This document shows positions 39,678-47,907 of a stretch of 64,000 nucleotides of DNA, one piece after another. Position 1 is the first letter of the stretch. Each line of letters opens with the position of its first letter. Both the position numbers and the translations under genes were made by a program. This DNA comes from an uncultured Oscillospiraceae bacterium (lineage in GTDB: Bacteria > Bacillota > Clostridia > Oscillospirales > Oscillospiraceae): assembly GCA_934565795.1 (NCBI GenBank), contig CAKTIM010000001.1, positions 123,811 to 187,810 on the forward strand. Reading direction: 5' to 3'. The notes beneath the pieces are model-generated. The model did not search any database and was not told the origin of the DNA. It saw only the letters and a program-made list of their open reading frames with translations.

Positions 39678-40186
39678 CGGACTATCTGATCCCGCTGCTG
39701 CTTGTGGGACTGTCGGTGTTTGCCCTGGGGCAGCGGAAGAATTATTACGACTGGCTTCTCGCCGGCGCGGCGGAGGGGCTGGGGCTAATCAAGACCATTC
39801 TCCCCTCTCTGGTTCTGCTGCTGACGGCGGTGAGCATGTTCCGCGCCTCCGGGGCGGCGGAGCTGCTGGGCAAGCTCCTGTCGCCGGTGTTTTCCCGCTT
39901 CGGCATCCCGCCGGAGTGCGCTATGCTGGTGCTGGTGCGCCCCATCAGCGGCAGCGCCGCGCTGGCCGTGGGCGGGGAGCTGATGGCCCACTATGGGGTG
40001 GATTCCCAGATTGGCCGGACGGCAGCGGTAATGCTCGGCTCCACCGAGACCACCTTCTATACCCTCAGCGTCTACTTCGGCGCAGCAGGAATCCACAAAA
40101 CCCGCTATACCCTGCCCGCCGCCCTCTTCGCCGATTTCATCGGCTTCCTCACCGCCTCCTGGACGGTAAGGATGTTCTTCTCCTAA
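39674..40186 (+). CDS. spmB: Spore maturation protein B
   Basis: A 170-residue membrane protein of the same fold as SpmA. VRPISGSAALAVGGELMAHYGVDSQIGRTAAVMLGSTETTFYTLSVYFGAAG is the family hallmark. It starts at 39674 inside the spmA stop; a longer upstream frame is a shadow of spmA. Confidence 0.93.
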   Translation: MTDYLIPLLLVGLSVFALGQRKNYYDWLLAGAAEGLGLIKTILPSLVLLLTAVSMFRASGAAELLGKLLSPVFSRFGIPPECAMLVLVRPISGSAALAVGGELMAHYGVDSQIGRTAAVMLGSTETTFYTLSVYFGAAGIHKTRYTLPAALFADFIGFLTASWTVRMFFS

Positions 40187-40189
40187 CCT

Positions 40190-40237
40190 TGGCTCCCCGG
40201 TGGGGGAGCTGGCAGCCCGTAAGGGCTGACTGAGGGG
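40190..40237. repeat. GGCTCCCC hairpin repeat, copy 1
   Basis: GGCTCCCC (40191-40198) pairs with GGGGAGCT, followed by a second hairpin CAGCCC-GTAA-GGGCTG (40213-40228) and TGAGGGGG. Related hairpins lie near 45905, 47600 and 47876. Confidence 0.6.
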
Positions 40238-40313
40238 GTGTGGTTCGTTGAATGGAAACAACTCAAAGTTACCGACAACACCCCTTTTGCCGCTATTGCG
40301 GCACGAAACAGAG

Positions 40314-40370
40314 GTATGATTGCCACCGGCAATCATTGCTATCTTGATTCGCTGCACGGAGCACCACCCC
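40314..40370 (+). repeat. Stand-alone 57-bp hairpin unit (mini-element)
   Basis: GTATGATTGCC, a short loop, GGCAATCAT and then TTGATTCGCTGC-CGGAGCACCACCCC. It is nearly identical to the 64-bp segment inserted in the long repeat at 55564-55627 and related to a unit inside every long copy. It lies in the 274-bp gap between spmB and the LRR gene, which holds no gene. Confidence 0.65.
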
Positions 40371-40460
40371 CAGAGGGGGCAGCAAGGAACTTCTTCCCAT
40401 TGAAGCGCCAAAAATGATTCTCGGGCATGCCGCGTTTTAGGCGGCATGCCCGATTGGTTT

Positions 40461-41828
40461 TTATACAGCCTCCCAGGTCAGCTCTCCGCCGTAGGAGACG
40501 GCGGTTTTGCGGTTCCAGCCCTGGGCAGAGGTGGGGTAGAATGCCTGGGCCTGTGCGCCGCGGAAGGCATTCTCGGCGATCTGGGGCGCGTCGCCCAGGA
40601 AGGTGATACCCCACATGCCGACGTAGGAGAAGGCCTCCGTGCCGATCTGGGTCACGCTTTCGGGGATGCTGATGCTGTCCAGCTTCTTACAGCCGCTGAA
40701 GGCATAGCGTCCGATGCGCTCCACCGTGCCGGGGATGATGACGGCCCGCAGCCCGGTGCAGCCCTGGAAGAGGTAATTGCTGATTTCCGTCAGTCCCTCC
40801 GGGAGCATCAGGTTTTCCAGGGCGGCGCAGTTGCGCAGCGCGCCGTCGCCGATGGTGCGGACGCTGCCGGGAATGGCAAAGGCGGACAGGCTGGTGCAGT
40901 CCGCAAAGGCCTCCGCGCCGATGGTCTCCAGATTGATGGAGAGGTTCGCGGTTTTCAGCCCCGTGCAGCCTGCGAAGGCCTGGATGCCCAGCTCGGTGAC
41001 CGCCTCCGGCAGCGTCACCATGCGCAGCTGCGTGCAGCCGGAAAAGGCCTGGCTGGCAATGGCGGTAACATTCTGGGGAATCTGCACGTCCACCAGGGAC
41101 GTACAGTTCTGGAAGGTGCCCATCTCAATGGCGGTAACGCCCTCCGGCACAGCGGCGGTATTCAGCCTGACGCAGTTTGCAAAGGCGAAGCCGCCCAAAT
41201 ATTTAATTGTGCCGGGCATCTGTATCCAGGTCAGCCCCTCACAGTCGGAGAACGCGCCCCAGCCGATGGCCTCCACGCTGCCGGGCAGGCGCACCTCCTC
41301 CAGGGAGGTACAGCCCTGGAACGCCTCGTCACCGATGGTGCTGAGCTTCTGGGGCAGGGTCAATTCCTTCAGATTCACGCAGCCGGCAAAGGCGCGGTTG
41401 CCGATGGTGGTCACGCCCTCCTCCAGCACCAGGGCGGTGATGGACTCCCGGCTGTCATACCAGGGGGCGGGGCGGGTCTCGCGGAAATCGAACATTTCGC
41501 CGGTGCCGGTAATGGTGAGCGTGCCGCTCCCATCCAGCTCCCAGCCCAGGCCGATGCCGCAGCTGGCGGAGGCGGGGTCGGCCTCCGTGCCGGTGTCAAC
41601 GGTGGGGGCGGCATACTTTGCCTCCTCTGCCGCGATCAGGGCGTTGCGCACGTCCTCCGGCAGACCATTCAAAAACTGATCCAGGATATCCCCCGCGCCC
41701 ACGGAGATCAGATGATCAAACTGGGCCTGGATATCCGGGTCGATCTCCACCGCCTGTGCCCTGACGGGGGCAAGCAGGATGCAGGCGCACAGCACAGCGG
41801 CAAGCAAACAATTCCACTTGGATTTCAT
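40461..41828 (-). CDS. Secreted BspA-type leucine-rich-repeat protein
   Basis: A 455-residue exported protein. The signal peptide is residues 1-26 (MKSKWNCLLAAVLCACILLA, PVRAQA). About twelve LRR_5 repeats follow from about residue 130 with the pattern IGxxAFxGCxxLxxxxLPxxL/V, common in host-contact proteins of gut bacteria and Treponema/Bacteroides BspA. A repeat-free region of about 105 residues separates signal and LRRs. No LPXTG or other anchor is seen. The start at 41828 follows GGAAGG; function is probably adhesion, by inference. Confidence 0.82.
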   Translation of the reverse strand: MKSKWNCLLAAVLCACILLAPVRAQAVEIDPDIQAQFDHLISVGAGDILDQFLNGLPEDVRNALIAAEEAKYAAPTVDTGTEADPASASCGIGLGWELDGSGTLTITGTGEMFDFRETRPAPWYDSRESITALVLEEGVTTIGNRAFAGCVNLKELTLPQKLSTIGDEAFQGCTSLEEVRLPGSVEAIGWGAFSDCEGLTWIQMPGTIKYLGGFAFANCVRLNTAAVPEGVTAIEMGTFQNCTSLVDVQIPQNVTAIASQAFSGCTQLRMVTLPEAVTELGIQAFAGCTGLKTANLSINLETIGAEAFADCTSLSAFAIPGSVRTIGDGALRNCAALENLMLPEGLTEISNYLFQGCTGLRAVIIPGTVERIGRYAFSGCKKLDSISIPESVTQIGTEAFSYVGMWGITFLGDAPQIAENAFRGAQAQAFYPTSAQGWNRKTAVSYGGELTWEAV

Positions 41829-41892
41829 AATAAGCCTTCCTTTCTGCTCCGGCATAGGGCCGGTGATGCGCCGTGAGATTTTCAATGTTTAT

Positions 41893-42864
41893 TCAGAGGT
41901 TCCCCTGGGTGCGGCGGCGTCTGCGGGGACGGGCCGCGGTTTCCGGCTCGGCCTTCTGCGCCCGGCGGGCGTAGACCTGGGCCGCCTCGGAGGTGGCCTC
42001 ATAGGTCAGGCGGCTGACCCGAACGGTGCCGTCCGGCTGGTTGGAAAGGCGCACCCGGATCAGGAATTTTCCGTGCTCCGCACAGGTGGCCAAGTCCATA
42101 TACCGATGCCCCGGCTGGGCGAACCACCGGGAGCCAAGCATCTGCCGCCCGCACACCGGGCACAGGTTCTCGCACCCGGCCATGGCGGACAGCGCCGCCC
42201 ACTTATCGGTGTAGTCCCGGAACACCTTGCGCTCCAGGCAGCCGGGCAGCTCCGCGCCATGGAAGCCGTTCTCATGGCTGCGCATCGCCTGGTCATATTC
42301 GTCGATTCCCCGCTGCATATCCAGCCTCTGGCAGATCAGCGCTGTGTGATAGGCGTCTCCCAGGGCATCGTGGGCGGGGCGGCTCGGCTCGATCTGGAAC
42401 GTGTCCATGGCGGTTTTCAGCGCCTTTTGGGAGCTGGAGCCGTCAGTCTGGGCGTTGAAGATCATCTGGGCATTGTACCACCGCTCGATCCAGGCGGTAT
42501 CCAGGCCGTACAGCTGCAAATTTTCCCGCAGGATGCCGATATCGTCAAAGCCCCAGGTGAGGAACACCGGCTCCTGCCCGCACCAGTCGCGGAACTGCTC
42601 CATGGCGCTGACGAAGGGCACGCCCTCAGCCCGGAGGCGATTCTCCTTGATGCCGGTGAGCTTACTCACCCGCCGGTTCAGATGCCGGTAGACCTTGGGG
42701 GTAATCATGATCTGGAATTCATCCATCTCCGCCCCGTCTGGATTCAGGCGCACGGCTCCGATCTGGATGATCTCCCCACGAATGGCCACCGGCAGCACCT
42801 TCTTCGACGACGGCGACCCCGGCCAGGGCTGATTCCACTCCATATCCAAAACAATAAAATTCAT
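41893..42864 (-). CDS. DEDDh 3'-5' exonuclease domain protein
   Basis: A 323-residue protein. The N-terminal 180 residues form an RNase T/DnaQ-type exonuclease: Asp and Glu in IVLDMEWNQ, a second Asp in TWGFDDIGIL, and His and Asp in AHDALGDAYHTAL. The C-terminal part has a CPVCGR zinc-finger-like pair with a later LATCAEHGK, and a basic tail (RPRRRRRTQ). Probably acts on RNA or DNA ends; the substrate is unknown. The start at 42864 is the first codon with an exonuclease-like N-terminus. Confidence 0.8.
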   Translation of the reverse strand: MNFIVLDMEWNQPWPGSPSSKKVLPVAIRGEIIQIGAVRLNPDGAEMDEFQIMITPKVYRHLNRRVSKLTGIKENRLRAEGVPFVSAMEQFRDWCGQEPVFLTWGFDDIGILRENLQLYGLDTAWIERWYNAQMIFNAQTDGSSSQKALKTAMDTFQIEPSRPAHDALGDAYHTALICQRLDMQRGIDEYDQAMRSHENGFHGAELPGCLERKVFRDYTDKWAALSAMAGCENLCPVCGRQMLGSRWFAQPGHRYMDLATCAEHGKFLIRVRLSNQPDGTVRVSRLTYEATSEAAQVYARRAQKAEPETAARPRRRRRTQGNL

Positions 42865-42987
42865 TGTGCGTTCCCTCTGTTTCTTATCCTTAGGTGATAT
42901 CATACCACACATACCGCACTTCTGTAAACAAGAAGTTTTTGGTCCCCGTAGGGGGCGGCAATAGTAGGACTTTTTAAAAGGGCACGG

Positions 42988-43447
42988 TGAATGGTACACA
43001 CACATTTCGTAGGGGCGGATATTAGCCGCCCGCAGCGTCGCGGAATTGAGCTGTCAGTTGAATGAAAATAGCCAAAAGTTTCTGAGTTCGTAGGGGGCGG
43101 CAATTTGTCGCCCCGCCGGGTACCGGGATTGAGCGGTTCGTCTATACAGCTCAGGTTCGTTGGCTTTCGGGCGGCTGGTATCCGCCCCTATGGACTCAGA
43201 GTGTTTAAGATTTTACCTTTTAACCAAATCTCTCTCGAAACCATTACCTGAGTGCCCTCTTCAGTCGCTGCGGCGACAGCTATTTGATTATGGTATCATT
43301 GCCACCGGCAATGATTGTAATTTAAGATTCGCTGCGCTCTGCAACACCCCTCAGGGAAGCTTAGGGGATGTATACGTCAGGTTATACGTTCATCTTTACT
43401 GCTTCCGAAACCGTTAGGTTTAGGGTCGGCAGGTTGCCGACCCCTAC
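42988..43447 (+). repeat. Long interspersed repeat, copy B (left flank of pilus island)
   Basis: A non-coding 460-bp element built of hairpins: TAGGGGCGGAT-AGCCGCCC, GTAGGGGGCGGCAA-TTGTCGCCCCGC, GGGCGGCTGGTATCCGCCCC, ATCATTGCC-GGCAATGAT, and GGGTCGGCA-TGCCGACCC. It matches copies at 55368-55891 and 63465-63924 over its whole length in the same orientation. No open frame is conserved. It fills most of the 634-bp gap between the exonuclease and sortase genes. Confidence 0.85.
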
Positions 43448-43498
43448 GTGGGGGGGTGCAGGCAGCCCCTCCTGGGGGGGAGGGGCTGTGGAGGGGGG

Positions 43499-44173
43499 CT
43501 ATATTCGTTCGCAGCGGATGGTGCAGCGGGTTTGGCCGCTGGTGTTGCAGGTGAAGAGGGTCAGATCCCAGTCGCCGGAGAGCATGCCCTCTACGTCGTT
43601 GGGGCCGATGGTATCAATAGAGGTGATGGTATAGTAGAACTCCGTGCCCTCGGCGTCGGTGAATTTGATCTGGGTGCCGATGGGGGCATATTTCAGGGGG
43701 GAGAAATGGGTGGGGTAATTGTGGGCGCAGATGACCAGGTTATCTTCGTACACATTGCCGGAAAAGCGGCAGGGGGCGATTTTCAGCCGGTCATAGTCCC
43801 ATTCCTCCATCACCGGCAGGGAAAGCTCCAGGCTGGGCACGTCCAGCTCGCCGATGTAGCGGTAGCCGTTCACCTCCACGGTGGGCATCTCCCGCTGGCC
43901 GGGGAGCGTCGGCTCTGTTGGCTCTGTTGGCTCTGTCGGCTCCGTCGTTTCGGCGGCTGCCTGGGCTTCCTCCGGCTGGGGGGCGGGCTGGGTGATGTCC
44001 GTCAGGGTGGTGGTGGGGGCCAGGCCGGGCACCTGGGCGCGGAGGGACTGGAGAGCGGACTGGGCCGCCTGGTCGGCCCGGCGGCCGTCCCAGATATTGT
44101 AGGCGGTAAGCAAAAGGGCTGCTGCCAGCAGCAGCAGTCCCATTGCGATCAGCACAGAGCCTTTTTTATGCAT
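43499..44173 (-). CDS. Second sortase of the pilus island (probable pilus-anchoring sortase)
   Basis: A 224-residue transpeptidase with an N-terminal membrane helix (about residues 6-26), a Thr-Glu-Pro repeat stalk (about 75-92) and a sortase domain. Catalytic residues are seen: H151 in ICAHNYPTHF, C209 in TLFTCNTSG, and an Arg in QTRCTIRCERI (R216 or R220). Unlike the class C sortase next door it has no C-terminal membrane helix, which fits an anchoring enzyme of the class A/D/E kind. The ATG at 44173 is preferred over GTG 44182; both overlap the pilin stop. Confidence 0.8.
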   Translation of the reverse strand: MHKKGSVLIAMGLLLLAAALLLTAYNIWDGRRADQAAQSALQSLRAQVPGLAPTTTLTDITQPAPQPEEAQAAAETTEPTEPTEPTEPTLPGQREMPTVEVNGYRYIGELDVPSLELSLPVMEEWDYDRLKIAPCRFSGNVYEDNLVICAHNYPTHFSPLKYAPIGTQIKFTDAEGTEFYYTITSIDTIGPNDVEGMLSGDWDLTLFTCNTSGQTRCTIRCERI

Positions 44174-45014
44174 TTTCGTCACTCTTTCTTCTGCGGGCGA
44201 CTCCCATGCACAGCAGGGCCAGACCGGCCATCGTCAGAGCGGTGACGGGCCACCAGAGCTGGCCGGTTTGGGGGATGCGCTTATAGGTATTGGTGATGGT
44301 GAAGGTATTTCCGTTCTTTGTGATGGTGGTGGAATAGCGGGGGTAGGCATCCTCGCGGACGTACCAGTTCTTCGGGGGGAGATTCTCCCAGGTGTACGAC
44401 CAGCCGTTGGCGTAGTTCAGCTTGACGGGGTCGCCGTAATCCTTGCCGTCCAGCACCAGGTGGACGGTGATGCTGGCGGGGCGGGTTGCGACGGTGTCGC
44501 CCACCCAGCGCTTGATCACGGAGATATCCATATCCATTTCCTTTTTGCCGACGACCTCCACATCCCACACGAAGCGCTGCTGGTCGTCGGTCTGGGGGAC
44601 GGAGACCAGGAAGGGCGTGGCCCAATAGTTGATACCGCCCTGCACCCCCGGCTCGCCGGTGACCAGGTAGACCGCCATGGGCAGCCCCGTGAAGGTGGCC
44701 TTGCCGCCGGTGACCGTGGCATCGGCAAGGGGCTTGCGGATGCCGGTGCTCTGGATCATCTCCGCCATCACGCCTGCGGCAGCGGCCATATCGGAGGTGT
44801 CCACGCCGGAGAAGTCGTCATCCATGACGATACCGCCGTTTTTCAGCCTGCCCACCTGATAGATATGGTACACCGTCCCATTCAGCGGATAGGAGACGGA
44901 CAGGGTACCCGTCTGGTCTGCGGCGGAAGCCGCCGTGGCGAGGGACAGCACCGTGGCCGCCAGCAGCGCCAGAGCCAGCAGGCGGGGAAGCAGCTTCTTT
45001 TTCAAATCGGACAC
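44166..45014 (-). CDS. Minor pilin with IPQTG sorting signal
   Basis: A 282-residue surface protein: signal peptide (about residues 1-31, ending ASA), an N-terminal pilin domain, a Cna_B-like domain (about 160-245, MDMDISVIKRWVGD to NTFTITNTYKR), then IPQTG, a membrane helix and the basic tail RRRKSDENA. By position and size it resembles the FctB-type base pilin that anchors the fibre to the wall. The start is uncertain: GTG at 45014 or TTG at 45005, which has better spacing to AAGGA. Confidence 0.8.
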   Translation of the reverse strand: MSDLKKKLLPRLLALALLAATVLSLATAASAADQTGTLSVSYPLNGTVYHIYQVGRLKNGGIVMDDDFSGVDTSDMAAAAGVMAEMIQSTGIRKPLADATVTGGKATFTGLPMAVYLVTGEPGVQGGINYWATPFLVSVPQTDDQQRFVWDVEVVGKKEMDMDISVIKRWVGDTVATRPASITVHLVLDGKDYGDPVKLNYANGWSYTWENLPPKNWYVREDAYPRYSTTITKNGNTFTITNTYKRIPQTGQLWWPVTALTMAGLALLCMGVARRRKSDENA

Positions 45015-45020
45015 ATCCTT

Positions 45021-45863
45021 CTATTTGGATCTCGGCTTCTTTTTGCCGGAGGGAATCAGCACAATGATAAACAGGATCAGCAGCATGGGGGCCGCTACCA
45101 CCGGGGCCACCAGGGTCGGGTCGATCTGGACGGCGTCGGCGGATACGCGGACGGTGTGAGCCTCGGCGGCGGTTTCGATGCGGTGGCCCCGCACCAGCAG
45201 CCGCTGGGTATTCACGCCGTAAGGGGTGCAGGTGACTAGGGTGACCAAGTCCTGCCCAGGGGTGATCTCCAGGGAGGCCAGGTCGTAGGGTTCCACGATC
45301 AGGATCTGATCCACCTCGTAGGTCAGCGTCTCGTCCAGCACGTTAATGAGGAAGGTATCGCCCACCACCAGCTTATCCAGGTCGGTGAACAGCCGGGCGG
45401 AGGGCAGGCCCCGGTGGCCGGAGAGGACGGCATGGGTGCTCTCGCCGCCGATGGGCAGGGACGAGCCGGGGATATGGCCCACGGCGATTTGCAGGACGGT
45501 GTCCTCCACCCCGTGGTAGATGGGCAGGCTGCACTTGATCTTGGGTATTTCGATGTAACACATGATGCCGCTGCCGGTGACATCCATGACGCCGGAATAG
45601 CGCTCCAGCTCCTCGTCGGTCAGCTTCCACTGGCGGTGGGGCAAGAGGGCAAGCTCCGCATTGTAGGCGTGGGCCTCGGAAAGCATTTTTTCGTAGTGGG
45701 AATTATCGATCTGGGCGACGTTTTCCGTGTATACCGCAATGGCGCGGGACTGGTGCAGGGAATTCCACCAGTCGCTGAACGTGGGATACACCAGTAAGCA
45801 AAGCCCCACAAGAAGCGCTGCTATGAGGAAAATTGTGGTTAAATTCTTTCGCAGCCAATTCAT
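45021..45863 (-). CDS. Class C (pilin-polymerising) sortase
   Basis: A 280-residue sortase with N-terminal (about 9-27) and C-terminal (about 252-272) membrane helices, the class C layout. Catalytic H150 in LSGHRGLPSARLF, C212 in TLVTCTPYGVNTQRL and R221. It joins pilin subunits through isopeptide bonds. The DPW/DPF lid motif usual in this class was not found in the region before the catalytic core. It lies between backbone and minor pilin genes. Confidence 0.92.
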   Translation of the reverse strand: MNWLRKNLTTIFLIAALLVGLCLLVYPTFSDWWNSLHQSRAIAVYTENVAQIDNSHYEKMLSEAHAYNAELALLPHRQWKLTDEELERYSGVMDVTGSGIMCYIEIPKIKCSLPIYHGVEDTVLQIAVGHIPGSSLPIGGESTHAVLSGHRGLPSARLFTDLDKLVVGDTFLINVLDETLTYEVDQILIVEPYDLASLEITPGQDLVTLVTCTPYGVNTQRLLVRGHRIETAAEAHTVRVSADAVQIDPTLVAPVVAAPMLLILFIIVLIPSGKKKPRSK

Positions 45864-45901
45864 TTGGGGCGCTCCTTACCAATGTGTCCCCCACCGTCCC
45901 C

Positions 45902-45930
45902 CCTGGCTCCCCTGAAAGGGGAGCTGGCAG
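45902..45930. repeat. GGCTCCCC hairpin repeat, copy 2, after the backbone pilin gene
   Basis: GGCTCCCCT (45905-45913), loop GAA, AGGGGAGCT (45917-45925). It lies between the backbone pilin stop and the sortase start, in the transcript of the pilus operon. Confidence 0.6.
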
Positions 45931-45974
45931 GGACGATGGGAAATGACACGATAGACGAAAATATGAGGGGAAAA

Positions 45975-47522
45975 TTACTGTGCGCCGTTCATGCGCTTCT
46001 TGGAGATCAGCAGGATGGCAGCGCCGATGGCCAGGATGGAGCCAAGGACATAGAAGATGGTGGTGCCCATGCCGCCAGTGGAGGGCAGGGTGTTACCGGC
46101 CTGGTTGATCACATCAGTAGACAGCGCGTTAGAAGTATTGGTTCCAACCGTCACGGTAGGATAGCCCTCAGCAAGAGCCGAACCATCCTCAACATAGTTG
46201 GCTGTAATCCTAAAGCGAACAGGGTCTTTCAGCTGATTATAGCCTTCCGGGGCCTTGGTTTCGTACAGATAGTAGTCAACTTCGTCGTCTAGGCCCTTAA
46301 TCACGATGCTGCCAGCTTCCATTACGAAAGTAGTGCCGGTATCTTTATCGGTAGCCACGCGGTATACACCATCAGATACTTTCACGACAGGGATGAGGCC
46401 AGTAGTAGTGGTAGGAACGCCCTCATCATCGCAACCCATCTCATCTACCTTGAGGGAGCCGTCCTTAGAAAGCACAAACTTTGCGCCGGTCAGGGAGTCA
46501 CCTTCCTTATTGACCTTGTTGACGCCCATCTTGAACGTCCATTCATATACCTTCTTTTCCGGGGTCTTACCCTTGTCCTCAGTATCGTTGGGATTGTTGC
46601 TAAATTCCAGGTAAGCTACGTTTTCCTGCTTTCCTTCGTCATAAACCTTGGCATCACTATTCAGGACACCAGTGTAGTAAGTATACAGCTTGTCATTTAC
46701 AGCCATCTTCCCATCAGCAATGGCTGTAAGAATATCAATCGTCACAGAGAAAGTATTTCCATTGGCTACAACAGTGTAATACTTGCTCTCCAAAACAGCA
46801 GAGTCATTAACCTTGATGGTCACGTCACCAGCTGTCTCGACATTTGAGGTCAGTCCGGCGGACATCGTATCGCTAATCACATAGCTATACTTAGTGTAGT
46901 AAGGCTCAACATTGGGAACTGATGTAATAGTACGGAATTCCACGGTGTCACCAATCTGGTTATCGCCAACAACGCCCCAATTCTCGGTTTCATTGTGCTT
47001 AATCTGCTTATCGAGGGTCGGCTTATCTCCCTTGGGAGTAGCAGTTACATTGCCAACGACTTCCATAATGTACGCAGTATAGAAGTCATGCTCTTCATTA
47101 AGTGTATTGTCCTGATCCTTAACCAGATAGTAGCCAGGCTGCAATCCAGAGATGGTATACTTTCCATCTCCTTCCGTGCTCGTAGCAGGAGAGGTCAAAT
47201 GCTGTGCAATCCTTTTCGCAAAATCTTTCGCAGCTGCCTCGCCAGTCAAGGTTGCCGCCACTTCAGCGGCATTTCCCAGCGCAGTCTGGCCAGCCGCGTT
47301 GATTCCGCTGCCCCAAACAATGTTAGACAAAACCAGGCTACCACCGTCTTTCTTTGTGAGGTCACCTGTAAAAATCTGGTAAGCTTCGTAGGTATGTCCT
47401 TTTGTCGAGTTGTTAATGGTCAGTGTGTAGCCGGTTGGCTCGGTTGCAAATGCGCTGGGCAGGAGGGCTAGGAGCATTGTGGCGGCCAGCAGGAATGCCA
47501 GCAGTTTTTTGGTTGCTTTCAT
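45975..47522 (-). CDS. Backbone (major) pilin with LPSTG sorting signal
   Basis: A 515-residue isopeptide-forming fimbrial shaft protein. Signal peptide about residues 1-27, an N-terminal FctA-like domain, a central domain starting GDKPTLDKQIKHNE, and a C-terminal Cna_B domain with the E-box YLYETKAPEGY. LPSTGG, a membrane helix and SKKRMNGAQ complete the sorting signal. Base composition is more AT-rich than neighbouring genes, suggesting exchange or diversification. The start is 47522; an ATG at 47531 is too near its Shine-Dalgarno. Confidence 0.92.
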   Translation of the reverse strand: MKATKKLLAFLLAATMLLALLPSAFATEPTGYTLTINNSTKGHTYEAYQIFTGDLTKKDGGSLVLSNIVWGSGINAAGQTALGNAAEVAATLTGEAAAKDFAKRIAQHLTSPATSTEGDGKYTISGLQPGYYLVKDQDNTLNEEHDFYTAYIMEVVGNVTATPKGDKPTLDKQIKHNETENWGVVGDNQIGDTVEFRTITSVPNVEPYYTKYSYVISDTMSAGLTSNVETAGDVTIKVNDSAVLESKYYTVVANGNTFSVTIDILTAIADGKMAVNDKLYTYYTGVLNSDAKVYDEGKQENVAYLEFSNNPNDTEDKGKTPEKKVYEWTFKMGVNKVNKEGDSLTGAKFVLSKDGSLKVDEMGCDDEGVPTTTTGLIPVVKVSDGVYRVATDKDTGTTFVMEAGSIVIKGLDDEVDYYLYETKAPEGYNQLKDPVRFRITANYVEDGSALAEGYPTVTVGTNTSNALSTDVINQAGNTLPSTGGMGTTIFYVLGSILAIGAAILLISKKRMNGAQ

Positions 47523-47593
47523 GTGTGTCATTTCCTTTCGTTTTTGGTGTGTGTATGGATGGTGGTTTTCTTACAGTGTTACGGGGTGCTGCC

Positions 47594-47626
47594 CCCCCCG
47601 GCTCCCCTGAAAGGGGAGCCGGGGGG
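47594..47626. repeat. 15-bp perfect hairpin in the leader of the backbone pilin gene (GGCTCCCC repeat, copy 3)
   Basis: CCCCCCGGCTCCCCT (47594-47608), a 3-nt loop and AGGGGAGCCGGGGGG (47612-47626): a perfect 15-bp GC-rich stem, about 70 bp before the pilin start. No T run follows on the minus strand, so it would stabilise a processed 5' end or attenuate rather than simply terminate. Confidence 0.7.
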
Positions 47627-47907
47627 CCGTAGGCCTGACTTAAGCGCCCGCAGGCGCTATGCAAGCGAGCAACTGCCGCCAGGCGGCTCTTAGCGAGTCG
47701 CAGAGGGGTTGCGGGGGTGCCTGTGGCTCTTGGGGGCTTGGGCGAATTCGTAGAATGCTCGTATGGGATTGTACGGATTTGCCCTGGTTCCGACTAAATG
47801 GTTTCTGCGTACTGCGGAACCCCTCCGCCACGCTTGCGCGCGGCCCTCCTCCCCTTGCAGGGGAGGTTTTTCCCAGGCTCCCCTGAAAGGGGGAGGTTTT
47901 GGGGGAG
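47627..47907. other. Repeat-rich gap between adhesin and backbone pilin genes
   Basis: No gene is visible. It holds small palindromes (GCGCCCGCAGGCGC near 47642, GCCGCCAGGCGGC near 47679), a TCCCC-TTGCAG-GGGGA hairpin near 47850, and a fourth GGCTCCCC-type hairpin at 47876-47896 just after the adhesin stop. These are hallmarks of interspersed repeats. Confidence 0.5.

Noticed and set aside
42988..43447. CRISPR array or insertion sequence
   Set aside because: The repeat units are not regularly spaced with unique spacers, no cas genes are present, and no transposase frame exists in any copy.
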